From CALBJU01 sp965247125 (GTDB lineage Bacteria > Bacteroidota > Rhodothermia > Rhodothermales > UBA10348): a stretch of DNA of 64,000 nt. The DNA is taken from contig CBDFGO010000002.1 of assembly GCA_965247125.1 (NCBI GenBank), positions 1,054,001-1,118,000 on the forward strand, in the 5' to 3' direction. The notes beneath the pieces are model-generated. The model was given only the letters and a program-made list of their open reading frames with translations. It was not told where the DNA came from and searched no databases. The position numbers and the translations under genes are program-made. Below are positions 26,135-35,854 of this stretch, piece by piece (position 1 is the first letter of the stretch; each line of letters opens with the position of its first letter).

Positions 26135-27979
26135 CTATTTCTGCAGGATAACGGCCTGTGTTTGTATTCTACCGCTGGAAGGGAGGAGTCGCACGAAATA
26201 CATGCCGGAGGGAAGATTTGAACCGTCTATTTGAAGACTATTGGCAGTATTCGTCGTGGCATAACCATCGAAAAGAGTTTGCCGCAATCTGCCAAGCGAA
26301 TCCCATAGCTCGACGCGCACCGGTTGCGCCTGAGTGACGTCGAAATTAATTCGGGACTGGGGATTGAACGGATTCGGATAGGCTGGGTGAAGCGTGGTGG
26401 TTTCAACGGGTAAATAATCAACTTCGTCTTCAACACCCACCGACGCAGTTTTCTGGAAGATGCAGATATCTCCGGCGAAATTGCAACCTATGGGTTCCCC
26501 GAAGTTTCCGTCGTGGTTACCCTGGATGTTGATGCGGATCGTCTCACCGGGCTTGATACAGTCGTTGTCCGCGACCGGGGTCACGCGGTAATTCCCGCCG
26601 ACCAGCACCCAGTTCGAGGGCCAAATATTGTTGACCGTCATTCCGTTGACCAATTTGAACTCAAGCGCCCAGCCACGGATGATGCTTTCACCAGTATTGG
26701 TGATGTCGATGAAGCCGACATAAGTCGACGGTTGAACGCTGATGAGTCGAAAATCGATCTCAGGAAGCCGTGCGGCTCCGGGTACCGGATTGTCGCATGA
26801 AACGGTCGGATCTCCACCGGTCCCTCCCCCAGTATCGGGAGGATCGACAGGTGTGCCGGTTCCAGTTCCGTCCGAGTCCTGTACGTCTTGCTGGATCTCG
26901 AATTTCAGGAGACAGGGGATGGAGTTTATCGTGCACCCTTCAGGAGCTTCAATCTTACCGCCCCATGTACCCTTGATCACAAAGGTGTACTCACTCTGGG
27001 GCATGATGCGTCCCCTTCCGAAAGCGGGACGAATCGTGTAAAGACCACTCGAGCGATCAACAATCACTCCCTCGGCTTCTGTGATGGTGTTACCCATGTT
27101 GAATCGAAGGGTCCAGGAAGACAGTTCGTTCATGGTCGGATTTTCAATCCGGATGTATCCTTCCCAGGTAGTACCCGTGACCTCTCCCATCTTCAGATAC
27201 ACGTTCAATCCGGGAGTTTCGACCAGGCGGTCGGGAGGCTGAAACGAGCAGGAGCTGCCATTCAGCTTACAGTTGGTGGGAAGGGACGGAATTCCCGTGT
27301 GTACGCCGCTAAATGGGATAAGCACAAAATCGTGGGGGCGAACGATGTCGGTGTGAGCATTTCCGTAGAGCTGATAGTCGGTCCCGGACCGGCTCCAGAC
27401 CACGTTCTCGATGTCAACGATCTGCGACGGTGTCGAAAACTGCAGGCCCCACGGTGCCGAGAACACTCGATCAGTGGGATTCTGGACTACGAAAAAGCCA
27501 TTGTACGTGGTGAAATCATACTCCTCAATCCAGGCTGATACGATCATCTCTGATGACTGGGCGACGAGCGGCACATGATCGGGATGGGGCTCAACCGTGC
27601 AGGCTCCGCCATTGAAAAAACAGTTTCTGGGGGGTTCAGGAATGCCGTCATAGGCGATTCCGGTGATCGTGAACCACACGACTTCTCCAGGCTCAATGCG
27701 ATGGGTCCAGCCCTGTCCGGTCACTGTGAACACGTCCTGAAACTCACTCCAGTTGACGTGTTCAATATTGGTGACGTGCTGATCGACCCGAAAAGTCATC
27801 GTCCAGTTCGACAGGGGCACACTCGTCATGTTCGTGAGCATGACATGGGCCGTGTATTGCCCCTCGTGGACGGTATCGACGAGATATACGACGCGAACTT
27901 CCTGTGCGAGAGACACTCTCGGCACAAGAATCATAAAAAGAAAAAGCGTAAAAACGGCCCAACTACGGCGCATACTCAA
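26135..27979 (-). CDS. T9SS-exported protein with four CBM2-like cellulose-binding modules
   Basis: A 614-residue protein: signal peptide (about 1-25), then four related beta-sandwich modules of about 100 residues (about 27-135, 150-255, 265-370 and 405-515). Each has the CBM2/CelD pattern: a W in the mid-strand (LSNWTMTF, FSAPWGLQF, LSSWTLRF, IRGWALEF), a P-G-E or similar turn before an F-x-I-x-G strand, and a G-C-x-x-x-G-x-x-C-like pair of Cys (CFFNGGAC, CKLNGSSC, CTINSIPC, CNFAGDIC). A Thr/Gly/Pro linker separates modules 3 and 4. The C-terminus (about 535-614) is a T9SS type A sorting domain with HPAYPNPFNP. No catalytic domain is present, so it is an adhesin or scaffold for polysaccharide, likely cellulose or chitin. 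Confidence 0.88.
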   Translation of the reverse strand: MSMRRSWAVFTLFLFMILVPRVSLAQEVRVVYLVDTVHEGQYTAHVMLTNMTSVPLSNWTMTFRVDQHVTNIEHVNWSEFQDVFTVTGQGWTHRIEPGEVVWFTITGIAYDGIPEPPRNCFFNGGACTVEPHPDHVPLVAQSSEMIVSAWIEEYDFTTYNGFFVVQNPTDRVFSAPWGLQFSTPSQIVDIENVVWSRSGTDYQLYGNAHTDIVRPHDFVLIPFSGVHTGIPSLPTNCKLNGSSCSFQPPDRLVETPGLNVYLKMGEVTGTTWEGYIRIENPTMNELSSWTLRFNMGNTITEAEGVIVDRSSGLYTIRPAFGRGRIMPQSEYTFVIKGTWGGKIEAPEGCTINSIPCLLKFEIQQDVQDSDGTGTGTPVDPPDTGGGTGGDPTVSCDNPVPGAARLPEIDFRLISVQPSTYVGFIDITNTGESIIRGWALEFKLVNGMTVNNIWPSNWVLVGGNYRVTPVADNDCIKPGETIRINIQGNHDGNFGEPIGCNFAGDICIFQKTASVGVEDEVDYLPVETTTLHPAYPNPFNPQSRINFDVTQAQPVRVELWDSLGRLRQTLFDGYATTNTANSLQIDGSNLPSGMYFVRLLPSSGRIQTQAVILQK

Positions 27980-28083
27980 CCCGGAAGCGTTAAAACTCCC
28001 TGTCAGAATGAGGAGGACGGTGAAGAAAGGCGGTGTATCGTCCGCAGTTGAGAACGGAATTAAACTCGTTTTTTGCGCTAATG

Positions 28084-28161
28084 GAGCCTGATCCTAGTGG
28101 AGCCTGATCCTAGTGAAGCCTGATCCTAGTGAAGCCTGATCCTAGTGAAGCCTGATCATGG
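28084..28161. repeat. tandem 16-bp repeat across the stop codon of the next gene
   Basis: Four complete copies (28084-28099, 28100-28115, 28116-28131, 28132-28147) of RAGCCTGATCCTAGTG plus a partial fifth. The first two begin GAG and the others AAG. Read on the minus strand the unit ends in CACTAG, so each copy carries the stop codon of the propeller gene; the true stop is in the fourth copy (28142-28144). Confidence 0.9.
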
Positions 28162-31100
28162 TGCGGGTTTTGGTACCGGCGACCGTTTCGATCTGAACGA
28201 AGTAGGCGCCCGCTGACGCGCCAGCGCCGTTCCAGGAGTGCTCGTGCGAACCTGGTAGGACCTGTCCATCGAACAAGGTGGCGATGAGGCGTCCTTGAAT
28301 GTTGAATATTCGAACCCCCGCGTGGCCTGCGATGTTGGCTGACCAGCGAACGGTGACCGCGGAGCCGAAAGGATTCGGATAAACGCTTTCCAGCTCGAAT
28401 TCTACCGGAATTTCCGCCACAGCATCCTCAACATCCGTTGGAACCTCCGACAGTGGTAGCGACCATACGCCGCGCCCGTGGGTGGCCAGGACGACCTGAT
28501 CTTCGATGAGTCGCATCTGCCAGATTGAGACCGCCGGAAGCCCGTTGTCGGCGATATTCCAGCTCAATCCGTCGTCGAGAGACTCCACGATCCCGATTTC
28601 CGTCGCAGCCCACAGAACGGGTGAGTCGGGAAAATCCAGCATATCGAACGTAGCTACGTCCGGGAAACCGTTCTGACTCGGCGCGCCGGGCGGGCCATTG
28701 TGAAACCCTGAGATATCTACCCAGGTCTGGCCCATGTCGGTGGTTCGAAGAACTTTTGCGGTGTCGAAGAAAGAAAACGTAGCGTACGCTACCGAATCCT
28801 CATCGTGGCTCGTTGAAAGACCAGCTAGGCTTCCCGGGGCGAAGTCGGGAGTAATGGTAGACACGAATGTGTCACCCCCATCGGTTGATACCTGAAGCTT
28901 TCCAAGCTCATCGTTTCCGCCGTTGAGGACGGGGTCCATTTCGTAACCGGCCCACACGATCTCGGGATTGGCGTTGGAGACACGGACCTTTCCGGAAGAG
29001 CCATAGCCCCAATCTTCTTCCGGAATGGCTGTAAGCGTCCACGAGGCCGCAAAGTCCACGCTCTTCCAGACGCCCGATTTACCGATCGTGTAGACGATAT
29101 CAGAATTTAGATGATTGTAGGCCAGGGTCGTGAGGAACTGCGCGCAGTCGCAGCTACTGCCCGTGTCCGCGAGACCGGTCGTTGCCCCGTCCCAGTTGAT
29201 CCCGCCGTCGACTGATCGTCGGAAATTGGTCCACTGCGAGGAAACAATCAGACGCCTGTCATCTTGCTTATGCCAGATGGCGTCAAATCCGTCTCCGCCC
29301 GCTGCGGGCTGCCAGGCGGACGCGGCGCTGGGATTTCCGAGTGAGCGCCAGGAGCCGTTGTCTTGTGTCCCACCGATGTACAGGTCGCCTCCGGGCTTTT
29401 TGTCCACTCCATAGAACTGAGAGGTGTTGTATCCTCGAGAGCGATCGTTCCAGTTCGACCCGGCATCTCCGGAATAGAAAACGCCGCCGTCATTGCCGGC
29501 GACGAGTTCAAATGCCTCGCCCTCCGTGCCCGTCTCGAATATCGCCAGGGTGTGCTGATCTACATGGATCGCAGATCCAACTGTTGTTGTCGTTCTGGTC
29601 GGCGTACTCACATTCAGGTAGTTGAATCGCAGGATAGATTCGGGCAGGTCGGATGCATCCCATGTCGCACCCGGCGACAATATGGGCCAGAAAAAATAGG
29701 CCAGATCGTTCACGACCCCACCGTTCTGGGCGATGTCCGGATCGGGGATTGCGCCGGTATAAGGCCGGGATGAAATCAGCACGTACTCTCTCCCCAGATC
29801 GTTCTGGTCCCGCTCGATCAGATCAAAGACGCCATCGTCGGATCGATCCCTGAATGAAACATGCAGTTGTCGATTGTTGGTTATATCCCAGACTTCAAAT
29901 GGTACTGTTACGTAATCCACGTATGGGTAGTCGGCAAAATCGACACCCGACATGTCTGGTGGCACGAATCGGTGGGCAAACTGGGAGCGGTCAGATCCGA
30001 ACCGAACTTCGACGGAAACCATTTGAGACGTGCTGATCGTGCTTTCCGGTTCCTCCGTTCCGAGTCTCAGCGCGCCGCCGAGATGATCCGCCCCAAAACT
30101 GATGAATGATAGAAAGCTCGAGGTTGCCTCCTCCTGCGAACCCACAAAGTAACTTATTTCTCTTTCGCCGGTCTCGGTGAGTCTATGGATCCGAAGTCCT
30201 CCCATGAAGACGACATCGGCATCGAAGGGATGGGGGGTCACCATCAGGTCGTACCATCCCTGATCAAGCGCAATGTCGATCACTGGAGTAAGAGTGGCCT
30301 GCTGGAAGGGAAGCCATAGTGCGCCCCTGTCTTTGGACACATATACGGGGTCTGGGCCGTCGCGAGATTCTATGAGCGCGTAAAGCCGGGCGGGGTCTGC
30401 CGGGGAGACGCCGAATTCAATGCGGTTATTAGTGCCGGCTTCACTGATTCCTTCGCTGGACAGCGCCCACGACACGCCCCCATCCGTAGATTTCCAGATT
30501 CCAGAGCCTTCATCTACGGCGTACTGGATGTTGAAATTCCCCGGCTCGTCCACGATCTGGGTGAACCCTCGGAAACCGTCGGGCTCTTTCACTTCAATCC
30601 AGGATCCTCCACCGTCGGTCGATCGCATAATTCCACCCTGGGTGGCTGCCACCACAAGATTCGGGTCGGAGGGTGAGACGATGAGACGGTTCACAAAACG
30701 GAAACCGGTTACTCCTACCGTGGAGGTAAGCGGGATCCAGGTCGTTCCACCATCGGTGGACTTCAGAACTCCGTCACCGATGACCGCGTCTACGTTATCG
30801 TATCCTTCCCCTGTTCCCGCGTAGAAGATCGACGGATTCGAGGGCGCCTGGACCATTGTTGAGACGGCAAGTCTCGGAAGGTCGTCGGTCAATGCCGTCC
30901 AATTGAATCCTTTGTCGGTTGTCTTCCAGATTCCGCCACCCACAGATCCGGCAAACCAGGTTTGGCCGGTCGGGTCATTTGCATCGATTACGATGGTGCG
31001 AGTTCGCCCTCCGAAGTTTCCAGGGCCGCGCTCGACCCAGGCCAGGGCAGGACCAGAAGATTTGCGCGTTGTCCTCAGTTCATTAATCGCAGCGCGGCGG

Positions 31101-31285
31101 TATCCGGTCTTGTAGCCCGAAACATCCTGACCCTCCTTGACGGTGATGTTGTGAAAATATTTGGCAAACTCATCTGGAAAACCCTGAATACCCGCATCAG
31201 AATTGAGGTCGAAAGGCCTTGCAGAGTCAATTGCCAGGGTGACTAGGAAGATGGCGAGGAGAAAGATGGTGAGCAGATTGCGCAT
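28142..31285 (-). CDS. large T9SS-exported Asp-box propeller protein (sortilin/VPS10 or xyloglucanase-like)
   Basis: About 1047 residues from ATG 31285, whose signal peptide (RNLLTIFLLAIFLVTLAIDSA) is standard; the frame is open to 31411 but the extra N-terminus has no signal. The body carries at least nine Asp-box motifs (S-x-D-x-G-x-x-W: KSTDGGTTW, RSTDGGGSW, KSTDGGVSW, RSVDGGINW, VSTDGGDTF, RTTDMGQTW, ESLDDGLSW and variants), which place it in the BNR/sortilin propeller group, probably two fused propellers. The C-terminal 75 residues form a T9SS sorting domain (YPNPFGSAVTVRW). Relatives include GH74 xyloglucanases, but no catalytic pair is clear; a binding or peptidase-associated role is possible. 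Confidence 0.85.
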   Translation of the reverse strand: MRNLLTIFLLAIFLVTLAIDSARPFDLNSDAGIQGFPDEFAKYFHNITVKEGQDVSGYKTGYRRAAINELRTTRKSSGPALAWVERGPGNFGGRTRTIVIDANDPTGQTWFAGSVGGGIWKTTDKGFNWTALTDDLPRLAVSTMVQAPSNPSIFYAGTGEGYDNVDAVIGDGVLKSTDGGTTWIPLTSTVGVTGFRFVNRLIVSPSDPNLVVAATQGGIMRSTDGGGSWIEVKEPDGFRGFTQIVDEPGNFNIQYAVDEGSGIWKSTDGGVSWALSSEGISEAGTNNRIEFGVSPADPARLYALIESRDGPDPVYVSKDRGALWLPFQQATLTPVIDIALDQGWYDLMVTPHPFDADVVFMGGLRIHRLTETGEREISYFVGSQEEATSSFLSFISFGADHLGGALRLGTEEPESTISTSQMVSVEVRFGSDRSQFAHRFVPPDMSGVDFADYPYVDYVTVPFEVWDITNNRQLHVSFRDRSDDGVFDLIERDQNDLGREYVLISSRPYTGAIPDPDIAQNGGVVNDLAYFFWPILSPGATWDASDLPESILRFNYLNVSTPTRTTTTVGSAIHVDQHTLAIFETGTEGEAFELVAGNDGGVFYSGDAGSNWNDRSRGYNTSQFYGVDKKPGGDLYIGGTQDNGSWRSLGNPSAASAWQPAAGGDGFDAIWHKQDDRRLIVSSQWTNFRRSVDGGINWDGATTGLADTGSSCDCAQFLTTLAYNHLNSDIVYTIGKSGVWKSVDFAASWTLTAIPEEDWGYGSSGKVRVSNANPEIVWAGYEMDPVLNGGNDELGKLQVSTDGGDTFVSTITPDFAPGSLAGLSTSHDEDSVAYATFSFFDTAKVLRTTDMGQTWVDISGFHNGPPGAPSQNGFPDVATFDMLDFPDSPVLWAATEIGIVESLDDGLSWNIADNGLPAVSIWQMRLIEDQVVLATHGRGVWSLPLSEVPTDVEDAVAEIPVEFELESVYPNPFGSAVTVRWSANIAGHAGVRIFNIQGRLIATLFDGQVLPGSHEHSWNGAGASAGAYFVQIETVAGTKTRTMIRLH

Positions 31286-31427
31286 GGATGTCCGATCAAC
31301 GTCTGCGATTGCGAAAAGTGTACGCGCGGAAGTACCTTCTCGCGCGACCAAGCATTGCTGTACCGATAGCCAATATACCACTTTGACTTCTTGTAAGCCC
31401 ACCCTTTTCAATTCATCATCCTACGTC

Positions 31428-33956
31428 ATGCGTTCTCGTATTCTGACCACACTCCTTTCGTCTTTTATGCTGCTTCCCGCGATCGCCCAGGAAAGCCTGC
31501 AATCGCCGAGTTCGTTTCTTGGCTACGAGCTGGGGTCGACGTTTTCCCGCCATCACCAGGTAGTGGATTACTTCAATCACGTGGCCCGGGCGTCCAACCG
31601 CGTGACAACGGTGCGATACGGCACGACGAACGAGGGTCGACCGCTGATGGTAGCGATAGTCTCATCACCGTCGAATATGGCTCGCCTGGAGGAGATTCAG
31701 AAAGACAACCTCAGACTGGCCAATATTGAAACCGGTGACGTGACGGGAGAGACGCTCGCCATCGTCTGGCTGAGCTACAACGTCCATGGAGACGAGTCAA
31801 ACAGCACCGAAGCGTCCCTTTCCACACTCTACGCGCTGGCCGATCCGGGAAATGCCAGATCTACCGACTGGTTGGAAAACACAGTGGTCATTCTGGATCC
31901 CGCCATTAATCCCGACGGGCGCGATCGATACGCGAACTGGTTCAACATGGTAGTTGGCGATGAGATGAACGTCAGCCCAGCTGCGGCCGAGCACGCTCAG
32001 CCCTGGCCGGGAGGCAGAACGAACCATTACTACTTCGACCTGAACCGCGACTGGTCTTGGCAGACGCAGATCGAGACGGTGAGCCGCATGAAACTCTACA
32101 AAAAGTGGATGCCCCACATTCACGTCGATTTTCACGAACAGGGATACAACTCGCCTTACTATTTCGCTCCTGCCGCCGAACCCATCCACGAAGAGGTAAC
32201 GGACTGGCAACGGGAATTTGAGACCATCATCGGACGCAATCACGCCAATTATTTTGACCGCGAGGGCTGGCTGTATTTCACGAAACAGAGCTTCGACATC
32301 CTGTATCCAGGCTATGGGGATTCCTTTCCCATGTTCAACGGAGCGATAGGAATGACCTATGAGCAGGCGGGTGGCGGCGGAGCCGGCCTGGGGATCAAGA
32401 CGGCCATCGGCGACACGCTGACCCTTCTTGATCGGCTGACCCATCACACCACGACCGGTCTCTCAACGGTCGAAATGGCGGCCACACATCGGGACAGGGC
32501 CCTCACAGAATTCTCGAGCTATTTCGATAGAGCTCTATCGGACCCACCGGGAGCCTACAAAGCCTACGTCGTACGTGCATCTTCAAATGGAAATCGACTC
32601 CAGGAGATGGCAGATAACCTGGACATGTTGGGTATATCTTACGGCAAAGCGTTGTCTGACACCAGAGTGCGCGGACTTGACTATCGCAGTAGCACGATTG
32701 GAAGGCAAACAATCACATCTGGGGATCTCGTCATCCCCGCTTCTCAGCCTCGCGCGGTTCTAACCAAGGTCTTGTTCGATCCGAATACGGTGATGAGTGA
32801 TTCACTGACGTACGATATCACCGCCTGGGCATTGCCCTACGCGTACGATGTGGAAGCTGTTGCGTCGAATGATGAGGTCGATTTCGGACCGTGGGAGAGA
32901 TCAACCGCCACATCGATTGATCATGCTGAGAGGCCCTACGCGTATGTCATTCGATGGGATGACGCCGGAGACGCGGCCTTCCTGGCAGCGCTCCTCAAGC
33001 AAAAGTTTGTCGTGCGATACAATCTTCGTCCCTTTACCATTCACGGTGAGCGATTAGCCGAAGGCTCGCTCATCGTCACGCGTCGCAATAATGAACGTTT
33101 CGGAGAGGAGTTCGAATCACAACTCGCCGCTTTGGCCCGCGCGCATTCTCAATCTGTTATGGGAATAGCAACTGGATTTGTGGACAGCGGTGCGGATTTG
33201 GGCTCCTCTGATGTCCGGTATGTAAAGGCTCCGCGCGTAGCCATGCCGTTTGGTCGCCCTGTAAGTTCGACTGGCGTGGGAGAAGTGTGGTATCTGTTCG
33301 ACAAAGTGCTCGACTATCCGATCACCCGGTTCCCCGCAGATAGGTTCTCAACGCTCGAACTGGATGACTATGATGTGCTCGTGCTCCCCTCCTCCTCGTT
33401 TTCGACCATGTTGCCTGAGGCCCAGCTGGAACGCCTCTCATCCTGGATTCGAGGCGGGGGTCGCCTGATCGCCATCGATCGTGCGGCTTCGTGGTTGGCG
33501 GGTAAAAAAGGCTTCTCTCTCAAAATGAAAGAAGCCGAAAAGGCCGCCGACAGTACAGCTACCGAGATTGCGCGCGCCAAGCGATATGTCGACAGAGGCC
33601 GCGACCGGGCCCCAACGTCGAACCCCGGGGCGATCTACCGGGTGAGCGTGGATACCTCTCACCCCCTGGGGTTCGGATTCTCGAAAAACTCCTTCGTTCT
33701 TCGAAGCCGGGGGGATCACCCATCCGTGATGACGGGCACTGGAGACTGGAATGTCGGAATCGTCGAGGAGGATGGACGCGTGAGTGGTCACACAGGGTAT
33801 AAGGCTGAGGAGCGAACGGAGGGGTCGCTTGCCTTCGGTGTGCAGTCGATGGGACGCGGAAGCGTGGTCTATTTGATGGACAATCCGCTCTACCGGGGAT
33901 TCTGGAGATCGGGACGCATGCTTTTCGCGAACGCCTTGTTCATGGTCGGTCAGTAG
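31428..33956 (+). CDS. M14-family zinc carboxypeptidase with C-terminal amidotransferase-like domain
   Basis: 842 residues from ATG 31428, with a signal peptide (RSRILTTLLSSFMLLPAIAQ). The frame is open to 31203 but only this Met gives a signal. The M14 domain (about 30-400) shows the zinc ligands in NVHGDES (H120, E123) and DFHEQG (H236), NPDGRDRY with the substrate-binding Arg, and the catalytic Glu in TYEQAGGGGAG (E312). It would cleave C-terminal residues from peptides outside the cytoplasm. A C-terminal domain (about 600-760, DVLVLPSSS, RGGGRLIAID) resembles the class I amidotransferase-like fold found in similar large M14 proteins of Bacteroidota. It is divergent from the Asp-box protein gene. 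Confidence 0.9.
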   Translation: MRSRILTTLLSSFMLLPAIAQESLQSPSSFLGYELGSTFSRHHQVVDYFNHVARASNRVTTVRYGTTNEGRPLMVAIVSSPSNMARLEEIQKDNLRLANIETGDVTGETLAIVWLSYNVHGDESNSTEASLSTLYALADPGNARSTDWLENTVVILDPAINPDGRDRYANWFNMVVGDEMNVSPAAAEHAQPWPGGRTNHYYFDLNRDWSWQTQIETVSRMKLYKKWMPHIHVDFHEQGYNSPYYFAPAAEPIHEEVTDWQREFETIIGRNHANYFDREGWLYFTKQSFDILYPGYGDSFPMFNGAIGMTYEQAGGGGAGLGIKTAIGDTLTLLDRLTHHTTTGLSTVEMAATHRDRALTEFSSYFDRALSDPPGAYKAYVVRASSNGNRLQEMADNLDMLGISYGKALSDTRVRGLDYRSSTIGRQTITSGDLVIPASQPRAVLTKVLFDPNTVMSDSLTYDITAWALPYAYDVEAVASNDEVDFGPWERSTATSIDHAERPYAYVIRWDDAGDAAFLAALLKQKFVVRYNLRPFTIHGERLAEGSLIVTRRNNERFGEEFESQLAALARAHSQSVMGIATGFVDSGADLGSSDVRYVKAPRVAMPFGRPVSSTGVGEVWYLFDKVLDYPITRFPADRFSTLELDDYDVLVLPSSSFSTMLPEAQLERLSSWIRGGGRLIAIDRAASWLAGKKGFSLKMKEAEKAADSTATEIARAKRYVDRGRDRAPTSNPGAIYRVSVDTSHPLGFGFSKNSFVLRSRGDHPSVMTGTGDWNVGIVEEDGRVSGHTGYKAEERTEGSLAFGVQSMGRGSVVYLMDNPLYRGFWRSGRMLFANALFMVGQ

Positions 33957-33977
33957 ATCGATCCAGAACGGCAGAAA

Positions 33978-34352
33978 TCACGGTGCGGCCGCCATCAAAA
34001 GTGAATAGGCAGCAGCCAGCATATCTGCCATGATGAGGAGGAAGAGGATGATGGTCTCGAGAATCGAAAAGTGGCGTCGCGCTTCGTACGCTCGTCTCAT
34101 TTCCCGGGACCGGATGAATCCCTTTCGGTCGTTCATCAGAAGAATCAAGATCTGAAGAACGATCGCGAATCCGGTGAGTGCGACCCAGTTTACGTCCAGA
34201 ATAACGGGAGTGATCACGCCCGCCACACCGAACGGTGCCACCAGCCAGAACACAGCCCACGCCGGAAGCCCGCGTTTTTTTTGGGACCTCTTCGTGCGTT
34301 GTTTGCGCTCAGCGCGCCGCGCCAGTTTTGTATCCAGGTCTACTTCTGCCAT
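33978..34352 (-). CDS. small membrane protein, three predicted helices
   Basis: A 124-residue protein with a very basic N-terminus (RRAERKQRTKRSQKKRG), then hydrophobic helices at about 31-52, 56-78 and 97-120. Function and family are not recognised. It is 21 bases from the carboxypeptidase stop in convergent orientation. A TATATTCG box (one mismatch to TAnnTTTG) lies upstream at about 34385-34392 and may be its promoter. Confidence 0.65.
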   Translation of the reverse strand: MAEVDLDTKLARRAERKQRTKRSQKKRGLPAWAVFWLVAPFGVAGVITPVILDVNWVALTGFAIVLQILILLMNDRKGFIRSREMRRAYEARRHFSILETIILFLLIMADMLAAAYSLLMAAAP

Positions 34353-34419
34353 TCGAACAATGCGTTAGTCACGTTTCTGAGGGGCGAATATATGAACCTG
34401 ACGGGTATCTGCGGGTATC

Positions 34420-35049
34420 TTAGAAAAGTTTGTGTTCAACGCGGCCCAGGAGTCGAATAAGCGTCTCGTGCCCGAGCCTGCGCTTTGCCTCGCTTAGGGG
34501 AAACCACCGGACCTGGTTAATTTTTTCTTCACGTTGAGGGACAAAGCGGGTCTCATTGGTCTTCATGTGGTACCAATGGGTTGTTTTGACAGCGAAAAAA
34601 TCCCCGTCCAGATATCCGTGGGTGGTCGTGTCAAGAAAATCCAGCACTTTCACCGAGCTGATTCCGAGCTCTTCTTTAACCTCTCTCTTCGCGCATTTCT
34701 TTATCGACTCTCCAGGATCCTGTTTTCCCTTGGGAATATCCCAGCGGCCTCGACGATAGATGAGCAGAATCTCAACGCCCGATTTTCCTTTGCGGGTAAG
34801 AATTCCTCCACCAGCTCGAATCTCCTTCGGTTTCAGGTAGGGCCCAACGTTGAGAAGCGCCTTTTTCGGTATTTTTTGGACATCCCCCGAGAGTGTGGCT
34901 GGAATCTCGCGAGAATCCAGAACGAATACTTTCCCTCGACCGTCCGCTTTGGCTTGTTTCAGGCTCCGGTAGAGTCTCGATTCATCATACTCAGACGGAA
35001 GAATTCCGGCTTTCGCGTTCTTGGGTGATTCCACATAAAAATAGAGCAT
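34420..35049 (-). CDS. NUDIX hydrolase with N-terminal extension
   Basis: A 209-residue protein. Residues about 75-200 form the NUDIX domain, with the box GKQDPGESIKKCAKREVKEELGI (pattern G-x5-E-x7-REVKEELG) that binds Mg and cleaves nucleoside diphosphates linked to another group; the substrate is unknown. The first 75 residues (DSREIPATLSGDVQKIPK...) are a separate small domain seen in Bacteroidota NUDIX proteins. It is cytoplasmic, with no signal peptide, and divergent from mobA. Confidence 0.93.
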   Translation of the reverse strand: MLYFYVESPKNAKAGILPSEYDESRLYRSLKQAKADGRGKVFVLDSREIPATLSGDVQKIPKKALLNVGPYLKPKEIRAGGGILTRKGKSGVEILLIYRRGRWDIPKGKQDPGESIKKCAKREVKEELGISSVKVLDFLDTTTHGYLDGDFFAVKTTHWYHMKTNETRFVPQREEKINQVRWFPLSEAKRRLGHETLIRLLGRVEHKLF

Positions 35050-35116
35050 GTCAAATCTGGGAAGAAAAAGCTTAAAGTTGCCGGCCAGACGGGGTGGATG
35101 ATTCAGCCACGCTGCA

Positions 35117-35761
35117 TTGTATGTTGTCTCCGTTCCAAAAGATAGACGGAGTCTCGATATTTCGAGCAGAAATATTCAGAAATACGACGTGAAAAAGGCC
35201 GCGAATCTTACCGGAGTACTTTTACTCGGCGGACGAAGTCGTCGATTCGGATCTGACAAAACTCGAGCTTCACTCGGTGGCACGCCGCTCGCCGGGCACG
35301 CGCACCGTGCGCTTTCCGAAGTGTGCTCGCGGGTGCTCCTCTCCGTCTCGAAGCACTCTTCGCAGTCTTCACTTGGCGAATTGAGCGGCCGTCTTCTGTT
35401 CGATGATGTGCCCGACCGGGGGCCTCTGGGGGGCATCTTGACGGCTTTCTCCGTTTCGACGGAGCCCTACCTGGTGATTCTGGCGGGAGATCTTCCCCGA
35501 ATCAGGTCCGCTACATTATCCCGCATGGTCATGCGGTTCGAATCTGGCGTTCTTTTTGCTCGAAATGAGCAATCTGGTCGTGTCCAACCGTTGTGCGGGA
35601 TCTGGAGCCACGAAGTCACCGGGCAACTTGCAAAGTACCTGGAATCCGGACACCGATCGGTTCTGGGATTTCTGGATGAGGTCGAGACACAGGCGTTTGA
35701 CCTGTCCCCGGAGGAGTTGATAAATATAAATCGTCCTGGCGACCTGGAAGATGTTCGATAA
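35117..35761 (+). CDS. mobA: molybdenum cofactor guanylyltransferase MobA
   Basis: A 214-residue nucleotidyltransferase that adds GMP to Mo-molybdopterin to make the bis-MGD cofactor. The GTP-binding signature GGRSRRFGSDKTRASLGG begins about residue 38, and DVPDRGPLGGILTA, VILAGDLPRI and a C-terminal PEELININRPGDLE are family features. The start used is TTG 35117; a later start near 35150-35170 is equally possible because the first 28 residues are poorly conserved. It lies 93 bases upstream of the 4Fe-4S/NrfD gene and probably serves that operon's molybdoenzyme, which needs bis-MGD. Confidence 0.94.
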   Translation: MYVVSVPKDRRSLDISSRNIQKYDVKKAANLTGVLLLGGRSRRFGSDKTRASLGGTPLAGHAHRALSEVCSRVLLSVSKHSSQSSLGELSGRLLFDDVPDRGPLGGILTAFSVSTEPYLVILAGDLPRIRSATLSRMVMRFESGVLFARNEQSGRVQPLCGIWSHEVTGQLAKYLESGHRSVLGFLDEVETQAFDLSPEELININRPGDLEDVR

Positions 35762-35854
35762 AGCTTCCGGACCTCTATTATACGTTGTTGATTGTTCTGA
35801 GAATGGAGCCACAAGAATTCCTCACGCCAAGCCAGCAGTTTCCCCCATCATTCG

